From Shinella zoogloeoides (GTDB taxonomy: Bacteria > Pseudomonadota > Alphaproteobacteria > Rhizobiales > Rhizobiaceae), in assembly GCF_030733845.1 (NCBI RefSeq), contig NZ_CP132313.1:521063-585062 (forward strand): 64,000 nt of DNA, given 5' to 3'. How positions within the stretch are numbered: position 1 is the stretch's first letter; every line of letters starts with the position of its first letter. This document shows positions 10,292-20,356 of the stretch, piece after piece. Below the pieces are notes generated by a model. The model ran no database searches. It saw nothing but the letters and a program-made list of their open reading frames with translations, and was not told the origin of the DNA. The translations under genes were made by a program, and so were the position numbers.

Positions 10292-11305
10292 ATGGCAAGA
10301 ATGACGATGATCGAGGCCGTGCGTAGCGCCATGGACGTCTCGATGGGGCGGGACGACGATGTCGTCGTGTTCGGCGAGGATGTCGGCTATTTCGGCGGCG
10401 TTTTTCGGGCGACGCAGGGCCTGCAGTCCAAATACGGAAAGACCCGCTGCTTCGACGCGCCGATCAACGAATCCGGCATCCTCGGCACGGCCATCGGCAT
10501 GGCGGCCTATGGGCTGAAGCCCTGTGTCGAGATTCAGTTCGCCGACTACATGTATCCGGCCTACGACCAGATCACCCAGGAGGCGGCGCGCATCCGCTAC
10601 CGCTCCAACGGCGATTTCACCTGCCCCATCGTCGTGCGCATGCCGACCGGCGGCGGTATCTTCGGCGGGCAGACGCACAGCCAGAGCCCGGAGGCGCTGT
10701 TCACCCATGTCTGCGGGCTGAAAGTGGTCGTCCCCTCCAATCCCCATGACGCCAAGGGCCTGCTGATCGCCGCGATAGAGGATCCGGATCCGGTGATGTT
10801 CCTCGAACCCAAGCGCCTCTACAACGGCCCTTTCGACGGCCATCACGAAAGGCCCGTCACGCCCTGGTCGAAGCACGAGCTCGGTGAGGTGCCGGAAGGG
10901 CATTACACCATCCCCATCGGCAAGGCGGAAATCCGCCGGCCGGGCAGCGCGGTCACGGTCGTCGCCTACGGTACGATGGTGCATGTGGCGCTGGCGGCGG
11001 CCGAGGAGACGGGGATAGACGCGGAGGTGATCGACCTGCGCAGCCTGTTGCCGCTCGACCTCGACACGATCGTGGAATCCGTGAAGAAGACCGGCCGCTG
11101 TGTCGTCGTACACGAGGCGACGTTGACCTCCGGCTTCGGCGCGGAAGTCGTCTCGCTCATTCAGGAGCACTGCTTCTACAATCTCGAAGCGCCGGTGGTG
11201 CGCGTGACCGGCTGGGACACGCCTTACCCCCATGCCCAGGAATGGGACTATTTCCCCGGCCCCGGGCGGGTCGGGCGGGCGCTCAAAGAAGTGATGGAGG
11301 GCTGA
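10292..11305 (+). CDS. bkdA2: Branched-chain 2-oxoacid dehydrogenase E1 beta subunit
   Basis: 337 residues, forming the alpha2beta2 E1 heterotetramer with the preceding gene. Characteristic stretches are VFGEDVGYFGGVFRATQGLQ, the ESGILGTAIGMAAYGLKPC block, GGIFGGQTHSQSPEALFTH, and the C-terminal transketolase domain with VIDLRSLLPLDLDTI. The ATG at 10292, one base after the upstream stop, matches the expected N-terminus (MARMTMIEAVRSAMD); the frame is open further upstream but only through the E1 alpha gene. The next gene begins two bases after its stop. Confidence 0.93.
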   Translation: MARMTMIEAVRSAMDVSMGRDDDVVVFGEDVGYFGGVFRATQGLQSKYGKTRCFDAPINESGILGTAIGMAAYGLKPCVEIQFADYMYPAYDQITQEAARIRYRSNGDFTCPIVVRMPTGGGIFGGQTHSQSPEALFTHVCGLKVVVPSNPHDAKGLLIAAIEDPDPVMFLEPKRLYNGPFDGHHERPVTPWSKHELGEVPEGHYTIPIGKAEIRRPGSAVTVVAYGTMVHVALAAAEETGIDAEVIDLRSLLPLDLDTIVESVKKTGRCVVVHEATLTSGFGAEVVSLIQEHCFYNLEAPVVRVTGWDTPYPHAQEWDYFPGPGRVGRALKEVMEG

Positions 11306-11307
11306 GG

Positions 11308-12627
11308 ATGGGCGAGTTCGTCATCAAGATGCCCGATGTGGGCGAGGGCGTGGCCGAGGCCGAGCTTGTGGAATGGCACGTCAAGCCGGGCGATCCGGTG
11401 CGCGAGGACATGGTGCTCGCCGCCGTGATGACCGACAAGGCGACTGTGGAGATACCCTCCCCGGTGGACGGCACCGTGCTCTGGCTCGGTGCCGAGATCG
11501 GCGACATCATCGCCGTCAAGGCGCCGCTGCTGCGCATCGCGATTGCCGGGGAGGGCGAGACTGAGAGCGTAGCGGAGGAGGAGCGGCAGCCCCTCCCTTC
11601 TCCCCAAGGGGGAGAAGGTGCCCGAAGGGCGGATGAGGGGGTATCTCTGTCCGCTCAGAAGGAGCCGCCCTCACCGAGCCAGCCGCCCCCCTCATCCGGC
11701 CCTCCGGGCCACCTTCTCCCCATTGGGGAGAAGGGGAAAACCTCGACGGCGGAGACAAGACCCCTCGCTTCGCCTGCCGTCCGGCTGCGCGCGCAGGAAG
11801 CGGGCGTCGATCTTCGACAGGTCCCGGGCACCGGCCCGGCCGGCCGCATCACCCATGACGACCTCGACCAGTTCGTCGCGCGCGGCGCACAGCCCGTTGC
11901 CGTATCGACGGGCCTTGCCCGCAAGACCGCCACGGAGGAAATCAAGGTCACGGGATTGCGCCGCCGCATCGCGGAGAAGATGCGCCTCGCCGCCTCGCGC
12001 ATTCCCCACATCACCTATGTCGAAGAGGTTGATGTCACCGACCTGGAGGACTTGCGCACGACGATGAATGCCGGCCGCAAGCCCGATCAACCGAAGCTGA
12101 CCATCCTGCCCTTCCTGATGCGGGCACTGGTGAAGACGCTCGCCGAGCAGCCCGGCGTCAACGCCACCTTCGACGACGATGCCGGCATCGTCACCCGCCA
12201 TGCCGCCGTCCATATCGGCATCGCCACGCAGACACCCTCCGGCCTGACGGTGCCGGTGGTGCGCCATGCCGAGGCACGGACGATCTGGGACAGCGCCGCC
12301 GAGCTGACGCGCCTCGCCGATGCCGCGCGCAACGGCACGGCCGCGCGTGAGGAACTGTCCGGCTCCACGATCACCATAACCTCGCTCGGCGCGCTCGGCG
12401 GCATCGTCACCACACCGATCATCAACCACCCGGAGGTGGCGATCGTCGGCGTCAACAAGATGGTGACGCGGCCCGTCTGGGACGGCACGCAATTCATCCC
12501 GCGCAAGATGATGAACCTGTCGTCGAGCTTCGACCACCGGATCGTCGACGGCTGGGATGCGGCGGTCTTCGTCCAGCGGGTCAAGGCGCTCATCGAAACC
12601 CCCGCACTGATCTTCATCGAAGGCTGA
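11308..12627 (+). CDS. bkdB: Branched-chain 2-oxoacid dehydrogenase E2 (dihydrolipoyl acyltransferase) with repeat-derived linker
   Basis: 439-residue core of the complex. An N-terminal lipoyl domain (lipoyl lysine in [12 protein letters not shown]), a peripheral subunit-binding domain ([20 protein letters not shown] to about residue 195) and a C-terminal acyltransferase domain with the active-site motif [15 protein letters not shown] are all intact. The linker between the lipoyl and subunit-binding domains (about residues 90-150) is odd: it is encoded by two palindromic repeat units in inverted orientation (11595-11641 and 11686-11733), giving low-complexity peptide such as [13 protein letters not shown] and [14 protein letters not shown]. 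The reading frame passes through both without a stop, and a flexible linker should tolerate it. E1 genes lie upstream and E3 four bases downstream. Confidence 0.93.
   Translation: MGEFVIKMPDVGEGVAEAELVEWHVKPGDPVREDMVLAAVMTDKATVEIPSPVDGTVLWLGAEIGDIIAVKAPLLRIAIAGEGETESVAEEERQPLPSPQGGEGARRADEGVSLSAQKEPPSPSQPPPSSGPPGHLLPIGEKGKTSTAETRPLASPAVRLRAQEAGVDLRQVPGTGPAGRITHDDLDQFVARGAQPVAVSTGLARKTATEEIKVTGLRRRIAEKMRLAASRIPHITYVEEVDVTDLEDLRTTMNAGRKPDQPKLTILPFLMRALVKTLAEQPGVNATFDDDAGIVTRHAAVHIGIATQTPSGLTVPVVRHAEARTIWDSAAELTRLADAARNGTAAREELSGSTITITSLGALGGIVTTPIINHPEVAIVGVNKMVTRPVWDGTQFIPRKMMNLSSSFDHRIVDGWDAAVFVQRVKALIETPALIFIEG
11595..11641 (+). repeat. Palindromic repeat unit, first copy (inside bkdB)
   Basis: Two adjacent hairpins make up this unit: CCTTCTCCCC/GGGGAGAAGG and CCC-GAA-GGG, followed by GGATGAGGGGG. 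The unit at 11686-11733 is its near-exact reverse complement, about 94 percent identical apart from a G-C pair added to the small stem. Such CTTCTCCCC...GGGGAGAAG units are familiar as dispersed intergenic repeats in rhizobial genomes. Here the unit lies in frame in the E2 linker. Confidence 0.85.
11686..11733 (-). repeat. Palindromic repeat unit, second copy in inverted orientation (inside bkdB)
   Basis: Reverse-complement partner of the unit at 11595-11641, separated by 44 bases. It contains the hairpins GCCC-TCC-GGGC and CCTTCTCCCC/GGGGAGAAGG. The added G and C relative to the first copy extend the same stem by one pair, which suggests the hairpin itself is maintained. The two units can also pair with each other over nearly 50 bases. 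Confidence 0.85.
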
Positions 12628-12631
12628 GGAC

Positions 12632-14020
12632 ATGAAAGAGATCGTCTGCAAGCTCCTCGTCATCGGTGCCGGCCCCGGGGGCTATATCTGCGCCATCCGC
12701 GCCGGCCAGCTCGGCGTCGATACGGTCATCGTCGAAGCCGCCAAGGCCGGCGGCACCTGCCTCAATGTCGGCTGCATCCCCTCCAAGGCGCTGATCCATG
12801 CGGCCGAAGAATTCGACAAGGTCCGCCATATGACGAGCCCGAACGTGCTCGGCATAACCGTCGAAGCGCCGAAGCTCGACCTAGCCCAGACCATCCGCTG
12901 GAAGGACGGCATCGTCGGCCGGCTGAACAGCGGCGTGCTCGGCCTCCTACGCAAGGCCAAGGTCAAGATCGTGCACGGCGAGGCGCGTTTCCGCGATGGC
13001 AAGACCGTGGAGGTGGAGACGGAGACGGGAAGCCAGGTGATCCGCGCCGAGACGGTGGTGATCGCCACCGGTTCCGAACCGGTGGAACTGCCGTCGCTGC
13101 CCTTCGGCGGTGCCATGCTGTCCTCCACGGGTGCACTGTCGCTGACGAGCGTTCCGCGAAAGCTCGCCGTCGTGGGCGGCGGCTATATCGGGCTGGAGCT
13201 CGGCATCGCCTTCGCCAAGCTGGGCGCCGAGGTCACGGTGGTCGAGGCGATGGCGCAGATCCTGCCGCAATACGATGCTGAACTCGTCAAGCCCGTCGCC
13301 AAGCGCCTGAATGAACTCGGCGTACGCGTGCTGACGGGCGCGAAGGCGAAAGGTTATGCCGGGGAGGCGCTGGTTGTGGAGACCGCTTCCGGCGAGGAAG
13401 AGCGCATTGCGGCCGACAAGGTGCTCGTCACCGTCGGACGCAAGCCGCGCACGGAAGGCTGGGGGCTTGAAGAGCTCGACCTCGATCGTGCCGGCCGCTT
13501 CATCCGTATCGACGAGCGTTGCCGCACCTCCATGCGCGGCGTCTATGCGATCGGCGATGTCACGGGCGAGCCGATGCTGGCGCATCGCGCCATGGCACAG
13601 GGTGAGATGGTGGCGGAGATCGTCGCCGGCCGCAAGCGCGCCTGGGACAAGCGCGCCATCCCCGCCGTCTGCTTCACCGACCCTGAAATCGTCACCGCCG
13701 GCCTGTCGCCCGACGAGGCCCGCGCGCAGGGCTATGAGGTCCGCGTCGGCCTCTTCCCCTTCAATGCCAATGGCCGCGCCATGACGACCCAATCGGAAGA
13801 CGGTTTTGTTCGCGTCGTGGCGCGGGCCGATACCAACCTCGTGCTCGGCCTGCAGGCGGTCGGCGCCGGTGTCTCGGAGCTTTCCAGCGCCTTCTCGCTG
13901 GCGCTCGAAATGGGTGCGCGACTGGAGGACATCGCCGGCACCATCCACGCCCATCCGACCCGCAGCGAAGGCTTGCAGGAAGCCGCATTGAAAGCCCTCG
14001 GCCATGCTCTCCACATCTGA
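12632..14020 (+). CDS. lpdA: Dihydrolipoyl dehydrogenase (E3) of the branched-chain complex
   Basis: 462-residue FAD disulfide oxidoreductase that reoxidises the E2 lipoyl group with NAD+. It shows the FAD motif [19 protein letters not shown], the redox-active disulfide [15 protein letters not shown], a second nucleotide motif [12 protein letters not shown], the FAD-binding YAIGDV stretch and the C-terminal catalytic [13 protein letters not shown]. It starts four bases after the E2 stop. Its last 17 bases overlap the next gene in another frame. All motifs are intact. Confidence 0.93.
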   Translation: MKEIVCKLLVIGAGPGGYICAIRAGQLGVDTVIVEAAKAGGTCLNVGCIPSKALIHAAEEFDKVRHMTSPNVLGITVEAPKLDLAQTIRWKDGIVGRLNSGVLGLLRKAKVKIVHGEARFRDGKTVEVETETGSQVIRAETVVIATGSEPVELPSLPFGGAMLSSTGALSLTSVPRKLAVVGGGYIGLELGIAFAKLGAEVTVVEAMAQILPQYDAELVKPVAKRLNELGVRVLTGAKAKGYAGEALVVETASGEEERIAADKVLVTVGRKPRTEGWGLEELDLDRAGRFIRIDERCRTSMRGVYAIGDVTGEPMLAHRAMAQGEMVAEIVAGRKRAWDKRAIPAVCFTDPEIVTAGLSPDEARAQGYEVRVGLFPFNANGRAMTTQSEDGFVRVVARADTNLVLGLQAVGAGVSELSSAFSLALEMGARLEDIAGTIHAHPTRSEGLQEAALKALGHALHI

Positions 14021-15092
14021 TCCGCAGATCCTCGTTGGCCGCACCGGTTCGCTCGGGCGCATCCGGCTCAACCGGCCGAAGGCGCTCAACAGCCTCACCC
14101 TCTCCATGGTCCGCGACATCGAAAAGGCGTTGGATGCCTTCGACGCGGATCCCGAGGTTGCCGCCGTGCTTCTCACGGGCGAGGGCGAACGCGGGCTATG
14201 CGCCGGCGGCGACATCCGCATGATCTATGACGGCGGCAAGGCCGGCTCGCCGGAACCCGTGGATTTCTGGCGCGAGGAATACCGCATGAACGCGCGCCTC
14301 AACAGGCTGCGAAAACCCTTCGTCGCCTTCATGGACGGCATCGTCATGGGTGGCGGGGTCGGCGTTTCGGTTTATGCCAGCCATCGGATCGTCACCGAAC
14401 GGACGCGCCTGGCCATGCCCGAGACGGGCATCGGCTTTTTCCCCGATGTCGGCGCCTCGTGGTTCCTCACGCGCCAGCAGAACGAACTCGGCACCTATGC
14501 CGCCCTGACCGGTGCACAGCTTGCCGCCGGCGACGTCATCGCCTTCGGCCTTGCCGACAGCTATGTCCCCTCGGAACGCCTGCCGGCCCTGGCCGACGTG
14601 CTGTCCCGCCTGCCGGCGGGGGCCACGCGGGCGGACGTCTCGGCAACGGTTGCCGCCTTTGCGGATACGCCGCCGCCGGGGCAGGCCGCAGCAGAGCAGC
14701 CAGCGATAGACCGCCTTTTTTCCTTCGATACGATCGAGGAAATTCTTGAAGCGCTCGCGCAGGACGGGTCGGATTTCGCCGAAAAGACACTCGGCGTTCT
14801 GCGGACGAAGTCGCCGCTCAGCCTGAAGGTCACGTTGCGCCTGCTCCGCCTCGGTCGCGTGGAAGATTCGCTGGAGGCCTGCCTGGAACGGGAATTTTCC
14901 GCCACCGCGGCCGTGCTGCGCAGTCACGATTTTTATGAGGGCGTCCGGGCCGCGGTCGTCGACAAGGACCGTAATCCGCAGTGGCGCCCGGCGCAGTTGG
15001 ACGACGTCACGACGGAGGACGTCGCCGCCTTCTTCAAACCGTCGGCAGAACCGCTCTTTGCCACGGATGCAGGGAAAGGAGAACGCCCATGA
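14004..15092 (+). CDS. 3-hydroxyisobutyryl-CoA hydrolase (enoyl-CoA hydratase fold)
   Basis: 362 residues in the crotonase fold but longer than a hydratase, as expected for HIBCH. It contains [14 protein letters not shown], the oxyanion-hole region [11 protein letters not shown] and the catalytic-site block [18 protein letters not shown], plus the HIBCH-type C-terminal domain ([47 protein letters not shown]). It hydrolyses 3-hydroxyisobutyryl-CoA to free 3-hydroxyisobutyrate, the substrate of the next gene. The ATG at 14004 overlaps the end of the E3 gene; its stop overlaps the next start as ATGA. Confidence 0.9.
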   Translation: MLSTSDPQILVGRTGSLGRIRLNRPKALNSLTLSMVRDIEKALDAFDADPEVAAVLLTGEGERGLCAGGDIRMIYDGGKAGSPEPVDFWREEYRMNARLNRLRKPFVAFMDGIVMGGGVGVSVYASHRIVTERTRLAMPETGIGFFPDVGASWFLTRQQNELGTYAALTGAQLAAGDVIAFGLADSYVPSERLPALADVLSRLPAGATRADVSATVAAFADTPPPGQAAAEQPAIDRLFSFDTIEEILEALAQDGSDFAEKTLGVLRTKSPLSLKVTLRLLRLGRVEDSLEACLEREFSATAAVLRSHDFYEGVRAAVVDKDRNPQWRPAQLDDVTTEDVAAFFKPSAEPLFATDAGKGERP

Positions 15093-15979
15093 GCCCCATC
15101 GCATTCATCGGCCTCGGCCATATGGGCGGCCCCATGGCCGCAAACCTCGTGAAGGCCGGCCATGCCGTGCGCGGTTTCGACCTGTCGGCGTCCTCGCTCG
15201 AACTTGCCCGGGCGAACGGCGTGACGACGGTTGCCTCGATCGCCGAGGCGGTTTCCGGCGCAGGAACCGTCATCACCATGCTGCCGGCGGGAAAACATGT
15301 GCTGGCGGTCTGGCAGGAGCTGGTCGCCGTCGTGCCATCGGGCACGCGGCTTATCGACTGCTCCACCATCGACATGGACAGCGCCCGCAAGGCGCACGCG
15401 CTGGCAGAGGCGCATGGCTGCCCCGCGCTCGATGCGCCCGTCTCCGGCGGCACGGGCGGCGCGACGGCCGGCACGCTCACCTTCATGGTAGGCGGCGATG
15501 CCGATGTCTTCGCCGGCGCAAAGCCCGTCTTCAAGGCGATGGGCAAACGGATCATCCATTGCGGCGCTGCCTCCGCCGGCCAGGCGGCAAAGATCTGCAA
15601 CAACATGATCCTCGGCATCAGCATGATCGCCGTGGGCGAGGCTTTCGTGCTTGGCGAACGGCTCGGCCTCACGCATCAGGCACTGTTCGACGTTGCCTCC
15701 GTCTCCTCGGGTCAATGCTGGTCGCTCAACACCTATTGTCCGGTGCCGGGCCCCGTCCCGACCTCGCCGGCCAACAAGGATTACGAACCCGGTTTCGCCG
15801 CGGCGCTGATGCTGAAGGATCTCATGCTTTCGCAGGCGGCGGCGGAGGATACTGGCATGACGACGCCACTTGGCGCCAAGGCTGCGGAACTCTACCGGTC
15901 CTTCGCGCAGGCGGGCTTCGGCGACAAGGATTTTTCCGGCATCATCAACATGTTGCGCGACAAGGCGGCTGCCGAGTGA
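15089..15979 (+). CDS. mmsB: 3-hydroxyisobutyrate dehydrogenase
   Basis: 296 residues, NAD-dependent beta-hydroxyacid dehydrogenase. Motifs: the N-terminal nucleotide site [15 protein letters not shown], the substrate-binding block [20 protein letters not shown] and the catalytic lysine region [13 protein letters not shown]. It oxidises 3-hydroxyisobutyrate to methylmalonate semialdehyde in valine degradation. The ATG at 15089 overlaps the upstream stop (ATGA) and is preceded by AGGAGAA. The methylmalonate-semialdehyde dehydrogenase that usually follows is not in this operon or elsewhere in the window. Confidence 0.92.
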   Translation: MSPIAFIGLGHMGGPMAANLVKAGHAVRGFDLSASSLELARANGVTTVASIAEAVSGAGTVITMLPAGKHVLAVWQELVAVVPSGTRLIDCSTIDMDSARKAHALAEAHGCPALDAPVSGGTGGATAGTLTFMVGGDADVFAGAKPVFKAMGKRIIHCGAASAGQAAKICNNMILGISMIAVGEAFVLGERLGLTHQALFDVASVSSGQCWSLNTYCPVPGPVPTSPANKDYEPGFAAALMLKDLMLSQAAAEDTGMTTPLGAKAAELYRSFAQAGFGDKDFSGIINMLRDKAAAE

Positions 15980-15999
15980 ACGGCGCGGGAGGAACTGCG

Positions 16000-16770
16000 A
16001 TGGACCACCCCATCATCATCGAGCGGCAGGACCGCGTCGTCATCGTCACTCTGAACCGGCCGGCGGCGCGCAACGCGCTGAATTCCGCGGTCATGCTCAC
16101 CCTGGCGGACGACCTCGCCCCGCTCGATCGCGACCCCGGCGTCGGCTGCTTCGTCATCCGCGGTTCGGAAAAGGCGTTTGCCGCCGGTGCCGACATCAAG
16201 GAGATGGCGGACAAGACTTTCGCCGAGATGTACACGCAAGACTTTTTTGCCGCCTGGGAGCGTTTCGCCGCGTTGCGCACGCCAAAAATCGCGGCGGTCT
16301 CCGGTTATGCGCTGGGCGGCGGCTGCGAGCTCGCCATGATGTGCGACATGATCTTCGCCGCCGACACCGCGATGTTCGGCCAGCCCGAGATCAAGCTCGG
16401 CGTGATCCCCGGCATGGGCGGCACGCAGCGGCTGACGAAACTCGTTGGCAAGGCGAAGGCGATGGACCTCATCCTCACGGGACGGATGATGGACGCGGCG
16501 GAAGCGGAGCGCGCGGGCCTCGTTTCCCGCGTGATTGCCGCGGACAAGCTGATGGAGGAGGCGCTGGCCGCCGCGCAGACGATCGCCACCTATGGAAAGA
16601 CGGCGGCAATGGCCGCCCGCGAAGCCGTCGATCGCGCGCTTGAATTGGGCTTGCGCGAAGGGATCGTCTTCGAGCGCCGCCTGTTCCATGCCCTGTTCGC
16701 CACGTCGGACCAGACGGAAGGCATGGCCGCCTTCATCGAGAAGCGCCCACCTAGCTTCACCGGGAAATAG
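16000..16770 (+). CDS. Enoyl-CoA hydratase
   Basis: 256-residue crotonase. The oxyanion-hole stretches [11 protein letters not shown] and [15 protein letters not shown] are present. Both catalytic glutamates of true hydratases can be assigned: one in GGGCELA and one in [19 protein letters not shown]. It should hydrate methacrylyl-CoA and tiglyl-CoA, linking the acyl-CoA dehydrogenase to the downstream enzymes of this operon. The ATG at 16000 follows a GGAGGAACT ribosome site. It is the last gene of the operon; about 175 bases separate it from the TonB receptor. Confidence 0.9.
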   Translation: MDHPIIIERQDRVVIVTLNRPAARNALNSAVMLTLADDLAPLDRDPGVGCFVIRGSEKAFAAGADIKEMADKTFAEMYTQDFFAAWERFAALRTPKIAAVSGYALGGGCELAMMCDMIFAADTAMFGQPEIKLGVIPGMGGTQRLTKLVGKAKAMDLILTGRMMDAAEAERAGLVSRVIAADKLMEEALAAAQTIATYGKTAAMAAREAVDRALELGLREGIVFERRLFHALFATSDQTEGMAAFIEKRPPSFTGK

Positions 16771-16946
16771 ACGAAGAAGTCGCGGCCGCCGGGCATCGTG
16801 AACGCCGATGGACGGATAGTTTCAAAAACATTGACCCGTCTGGAGTCCCAAATCGGGAAACCCAATCGTCAAGGCAATGAGCGGGTGTGATCCGCTTCAT
16901 TGGTGGACTGCGGCGCCTTGAACGCCGCATGGATTTGGGGGTTTTC

Positions 16947-19367
16947 ATGAATACGCGTTTTTCCGTCAGGGCGATGCTCCTGGCCGGAACTGCCGCCCTT
17001 GTGTTCGGTGCGCCGGCGCCGGCGGGTGCTCAGGCACCGGCACAATCGCAATCTGCAGCTCGGTCCATCATCGTACCGGCCGGTCCGCTCACGCCGGCGC
17101 TGAACAGCCTTGCCGCGCAGACGGGTCTCCAGATTCTCTATGACGCTTCCCTGACAACCGGAAAATCGACGGGCGGGGTGCGCGGCACCCTGACACCATC
17201 GCAGGCCCTGAACGCCGTGCTGGCCGGCACCGGCGTAGATGCACGGTTTGCCGGAAGCAACCAGGTGACCCTGAGCCTGGACCCTACGGGAACCGGCGCC
17301 ACGACGGGCACGGTCGACGAGGGTGCGACCATGCTGGAGGCGATCACGCTCTACGGCGCGCGTGAGGCGACGACGCTTAACGATACGACCGCAAGCGTCG
17401 GCATCGTCAATGCCAAGGCGATCCAGGACGGCCAGATCCGGCACACGCAGGAAGCCTATCGCCGCCTTGCCAACGTGCTGGACAGCGCGACGGTCAATTC
17501 CGGCTTCGTCATCCGCGGCATGAGTTCGGAAGGGTTCGTTCCGGGCGGCGCGCCGGTCGGCTCGCTTTATGTGGATGGCATTCTCCAGACCCGCTACAAC
17601 GCGCGTTTCGGTGCAAGAAACCTCTGGGATGTCGAGCAGGTCGAGGTTTATCGCGGTCCGCAATCGACGCTCTCCGGCCGCGCCGCCATGTCTGGTGCGG
17701 TCTACATCAAGTCGAAGGATCCGACCTTCGACAAGGAAGTGGAGCTTTCCAGCACCGTCGGCAGCAACCACCTCGTGGGCGGCGCGTTCGTCGTCAACAC
17801 GCCGCTGGCCGAGGAGCAGATTGCGCTGCGCATCGCCGGTGCGTTCGAGCGGTCCCGTTCCGATGTCAGCTATTCGAACTTCGACCACTATGCCGGTTAT
17901 GACGACCTGACCACCGATATCAGCGGCACCATCAGGGCCAAGGTGCTGATCACGCCGTCCGAAATGCCGGAGACCCGCGCGGTTGCGACCTATTCCTACT
18001 CCAAGGATCGCCCGAACGATCGCCTGGTGGGCCTCTACGACGGGCGTGGCGACTTCAACAACAATCCCGATACCTATACGGAATATCGCTGGACCGAAGT
18101 CCACAATCTCGGCCTGGAAGTCACGCATGACTTCTCCGACGCGCTTCGCTTCACGTCGCAATCGGGCTTCCAGTACGGCATCAACAATCGCCGTTCCGTC
18201 GATGGCGACACGCCCGGTTACGTGACCGGCGTATGGGGCACGGATGACGATTCGATCGTCACCCAGGAACTTCGCCTCAACTACGAGGCCGAGCGCTGGA
18301 AGTGGGTCGCCGGTGTTTTCGGCAGCCATCAGGTCTTCGAAGGCGCATCGCGTTTCATCGCCGAACCCTATCCCGATTTCCTGCCGGGTGTGATCTATCA
18401 GCTCGATGACGACCAAAAGCGCACGACCACGAATCTCGCGGTGTTCGGCGAAGCGACCTATGAATTCGTGCCGACATGGTTTGCGACCGTCGGCGGGCGA
18501 CTGGACTATCTGAAGGAAACGAACACCGAGCTGAACTCCATGGTGCTCTATGGAATGGAACCGGTATGGTCGCCGCCGAATGGCACCTCGTCCTTCAACG
18601 AAGTGAATTTCGTCCCGAAAGTCGGCCTGGCGAAGGAGTTCGGTGACAGCCACAAGGTCGGCATCACCTATTCGCAGGGCTTCCGTTCGGGCGGTTCCTA
18701 CGTCAACCGAAGCCAGGCCCCGATCTACACCATCGATACGTATGATCCCGAATATTCGCAGAGCTACGAGCTTTCCTACAAGGGAATGCTGCTGGACGAC
18801 CGGCTCACGCTGAATGCCAATCTTTTCTACACGAAATATACGGACCAGCAGGTCGAAATCCGCCCGCGGTCGGACGTTCCCGGTTACCGCGTGACGGAAA
18901 ATGCCGCGTCCTCGCGCGCCTGGGGTTTCGAGATCGAACCGGCCTACCAGGTCACGGACCAGTTCTTAGCCTTCGCTTCGATTGGCTATCTCAACACGAA
19001 GTTCCTCGAATGGAACCATGTCGGTCTCGGCGATCAGGCCGGCAACTCCTTCCCCGAGGCGCCGGAATGGACCGTCGGCTTCGGTGGACGATACGAGTTC
19101 GAGAACGGCTTCTATCTCGGTGCGGATGCCAAATACACCGCCGACTACAATTCGCGGTTCGGCACGAAGGGCATGTACAAGATCGATTCTCGTTTCCTCG
19201 TGAACGCGCAGGCCGGTTTCAAGAAGGACAATTGGGAGATTACCGCCTTTGCGGAAAATCTCACCGACGAGAAATATTTCACGATCATCGACCCGGATGC
19301 CGCCTTGCCCTTCGGCCAGGCCGGCGCACGGCGGTCGTTCGGGCTGAATCTGCGCGCCAAGTTCTGA
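16947..19367 (+). CDS. TonB-dependent siderophore receptor with STN signalling domain (FecA-type)
   Basis: 806-residue outer-membrane receptor. A signal peptide (MNTRFSVRAMLLAGTAAL... to about residue 34) is followed by an STN domain (IIVPAGPLTPALNSLAAQTG through AVLAGTGVDARF), a TonB-box-like LEAITLYG, the plug (VIRGMSSEG, LWDVEQVEVYRGPQ) and the beta-barrel ending in the typical terminal Phe (LNLRAKF). The STN domain is used to signal to a FecR-type anti-sigma factor, and a FecI/FecR pair lies 4-5 kb downstream. The start at 16947 has GGGGG six bases upstream; the earlier ATG at 16929 and the frame start at 16887 lack this. The siderophore is not identifiable. Confidence 0.9.
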   Translation: MNTRFSVRAMLLAGTAALVFGAPAPAGAQAPAQSQSAARSIIVPAGPLTPALNSLAAQTGLQILYDASLTTGKSTGGVRGTLTPSQALNAVLAGTGVDARFAGSNQVTLSLDPTGTGATTGTVDEGATMLEAITLYGAREATTLNDTTASVGIVNAKAIQDGQIRHTQEAYRRLANVLDSATVNSGFVIRGMSSEGFVPGGAPVGSLYVDGILQTRYNARFGARNLWDVEQVEVYRGPQSTLSGRAAMSGAVYIKSKDPTFDKEVELSSTVGSNHLVGGAFVVNTPLAEEQIALRIAGAFERSRSDVSYSNFDHYAGYDDLTTDISGTIRAKVLITPSEMPETRAVATYSYSKDRPNDRLVGLYDGRGDFNNNPDTYTEYRWTEVHNLGLEVTHDFSDALRFTSQSGFQYGINNRRSVDGDTPGYVTGVWGTDDDSIVTQELRLNYEAERWKWVAGVFGSHQVFEGASRFIAEPYPDFLPGVIYQLDDDQKRTTTNLAVFGEATYEFVPTWFATVGGRLDYLKETNTELNSMVLYGMEPVWSPPNGTSSFNEVNFVPKVGLAKEFGDSHKVGITYSQGFRSGGSYVNRSQAPIYTIDTYDPEYSQSYELSYKGMLLDDRLTLNANLFYTKYTDQQVEIRPRSDVPGYRVTENAASSRAWGFEIEPAYQVTDQFLAFASIGYLNTKFLEWNHVGLGDQAGNSFPEAPEWTVGFGGRYEFENGFYLGADAKYTADYNSRFGTKGMYKIDSRFLVNAQAGFKKDNWEITAFAENLTDEKYFTIIDPDAALPFGQAGARRSFGLNLRAKF

Positions 19368-19376
19368 AATCGGATT

Positions 19377-19394
19377 GCGGGGCGAAAGCCCCGC
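19377..19394 (+). terminator. GC hairpin with GAAA loop between receptor and binding-protein genes
   Basis: A perfect 7-bp stem (GCGGGGC/GCCCCGC) closed by a GAAA tetraloop starts ten bases after the receptor stop. No T-run follows directly, so it may act as an attenuator or mRNA-stabilising element that raises receptor expression over the downstream ABC genes rather than as a full terminator. Confidence 0.45.
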
Positions 19395-19420
19395 GATCTC
19401 ACCGCCCGCGTTTTTCTGAA

Positions 19421-20356
19421 ATGGTGTTCGTCTTGCGCTTTTGTCTGACTGTCATGTTCCTTCTCTCCTCTCTCTCGCTGGCAAGTGCGGCCTGCCAGGG
19501 ACGGGAAATAACGGAAGGCGTCTATAATCCCCCGCTCTGCGTTCCGGCGGAGGCCAAGCGGATCGTCACGCTCGATCCTCTTCTGACGCTCGGCCTTCTC
19601 ATCGAACTCGAGGCGCCGGTCGTCGCCACACCTTACATGGCCATCCAGGACGAGCAGGTTTTGGATTTCATCAAGCAGGCGAAAATGGTGGATCTCGGCA
19701 ATCCGCGCGAACCCAGTCTGGAGCGCGTCGCTGCCCTGAAGCCTGATCTCATCATCGGCAGCACGGAGGGCCATGCCGCGATCTATGAGACGGTGTCTAA
19801 GATCGCGCCGACCGTGTTGCTCGATCACACGGACTGGAAGAAATATCGCCAGCGTGTCGCTCAGATCACCGGCCGCGAAGGCAAGGCCAACGAGGCGTTG
19901 TCGGCCTATGAAAAGCGCGTTGCGGCGATCCGCGAGCGCATGAAGGACAAGGACCTGACCGTGTCCACCGTGCGCTTCGCACCGGGCCGGTTTGTCGTCT
20001 TCCTTGATGGTCCCAGCGCCTATGCGCCGTTCGCGGTCCTGCACGAAGCCGGCGTGAAACGCACGCCCTACGAGACGGTGACGGACGGGACGATCGTCAA
20101 GCGGCCGGACTGGGAGGAACTCGCCAATCTCGACGGCGATATCCTTCTCTATGTATCCGCCAGCGGCTTCGAGAGCGGCCCGGACGATGCGCTGGAGAAG
20201 GAAGTCACCGGCAATCCGCTCTGGCAGCTTCTGCCCGCCGTGCAGAACGGCCGTGCCCATCGCGTCGATCGGGCGACCTGGCAGAGTTTTCACGGCATCG
20301 CCTCCGCGCACCGTATCCTTGACGATATCGAACGCTACATCCTGGCGGATCGATGA
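19421..20356 (+). CDS. Iron-siderophore ABC transporter substrate-binding protein (FecB/FhuD family)
   Basis: 311 residues. A Sec signal peptide (FCLTVMFLLSSLSLASA) is followed by a periplasmic-binding-protein-2 fold: RIVTLDPLLTLGLLIELEAP, LERVAALKPDLIIGS and the C-terminal VDRATWQSFHGIASAHRILDD. It delivers ferric siderophore to the two permeases immediately downstream. The ATG at 19421 is the first plausible start; a later in-frame ATG at 19454 would shorten the signal peptide too much. Its stop overlaps the permease start (ATGA). Confidence 0.87.
   Translation: MVFVLRFCLTVMFLLSSLSLASAACQGREITEGVYNPPLCVPAEAKRIVTLDPLLTLGLLIELEAPVVATPYMAIQDEQVLDFIKQAKMVDLGNPREPSLERVAALKPDLIIGSTEGHAAIYETVSKIAPTVLLDHTDWKKYRQRVAQITGREGKANEALSAYEKRVAAIRERMKDKDLTVSTVRFAPGRFVVFLDGPSAYAPFAVLHEAGVKRTPYETVTDGTIVKRPDWEELANLDGDILLYVSASGFESGPDDALEKEVTGNPLWQLLPAVQNGRAHRVDRATWQSFHGIASAHRILDDIERYILADR

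Noticed and set aside
14004..14020. Overlap of E3 and hydrolase genes as a sign of frameshift
   Set aside because: Both proteins are full length with complete ends; short overlaps are common in this operon.
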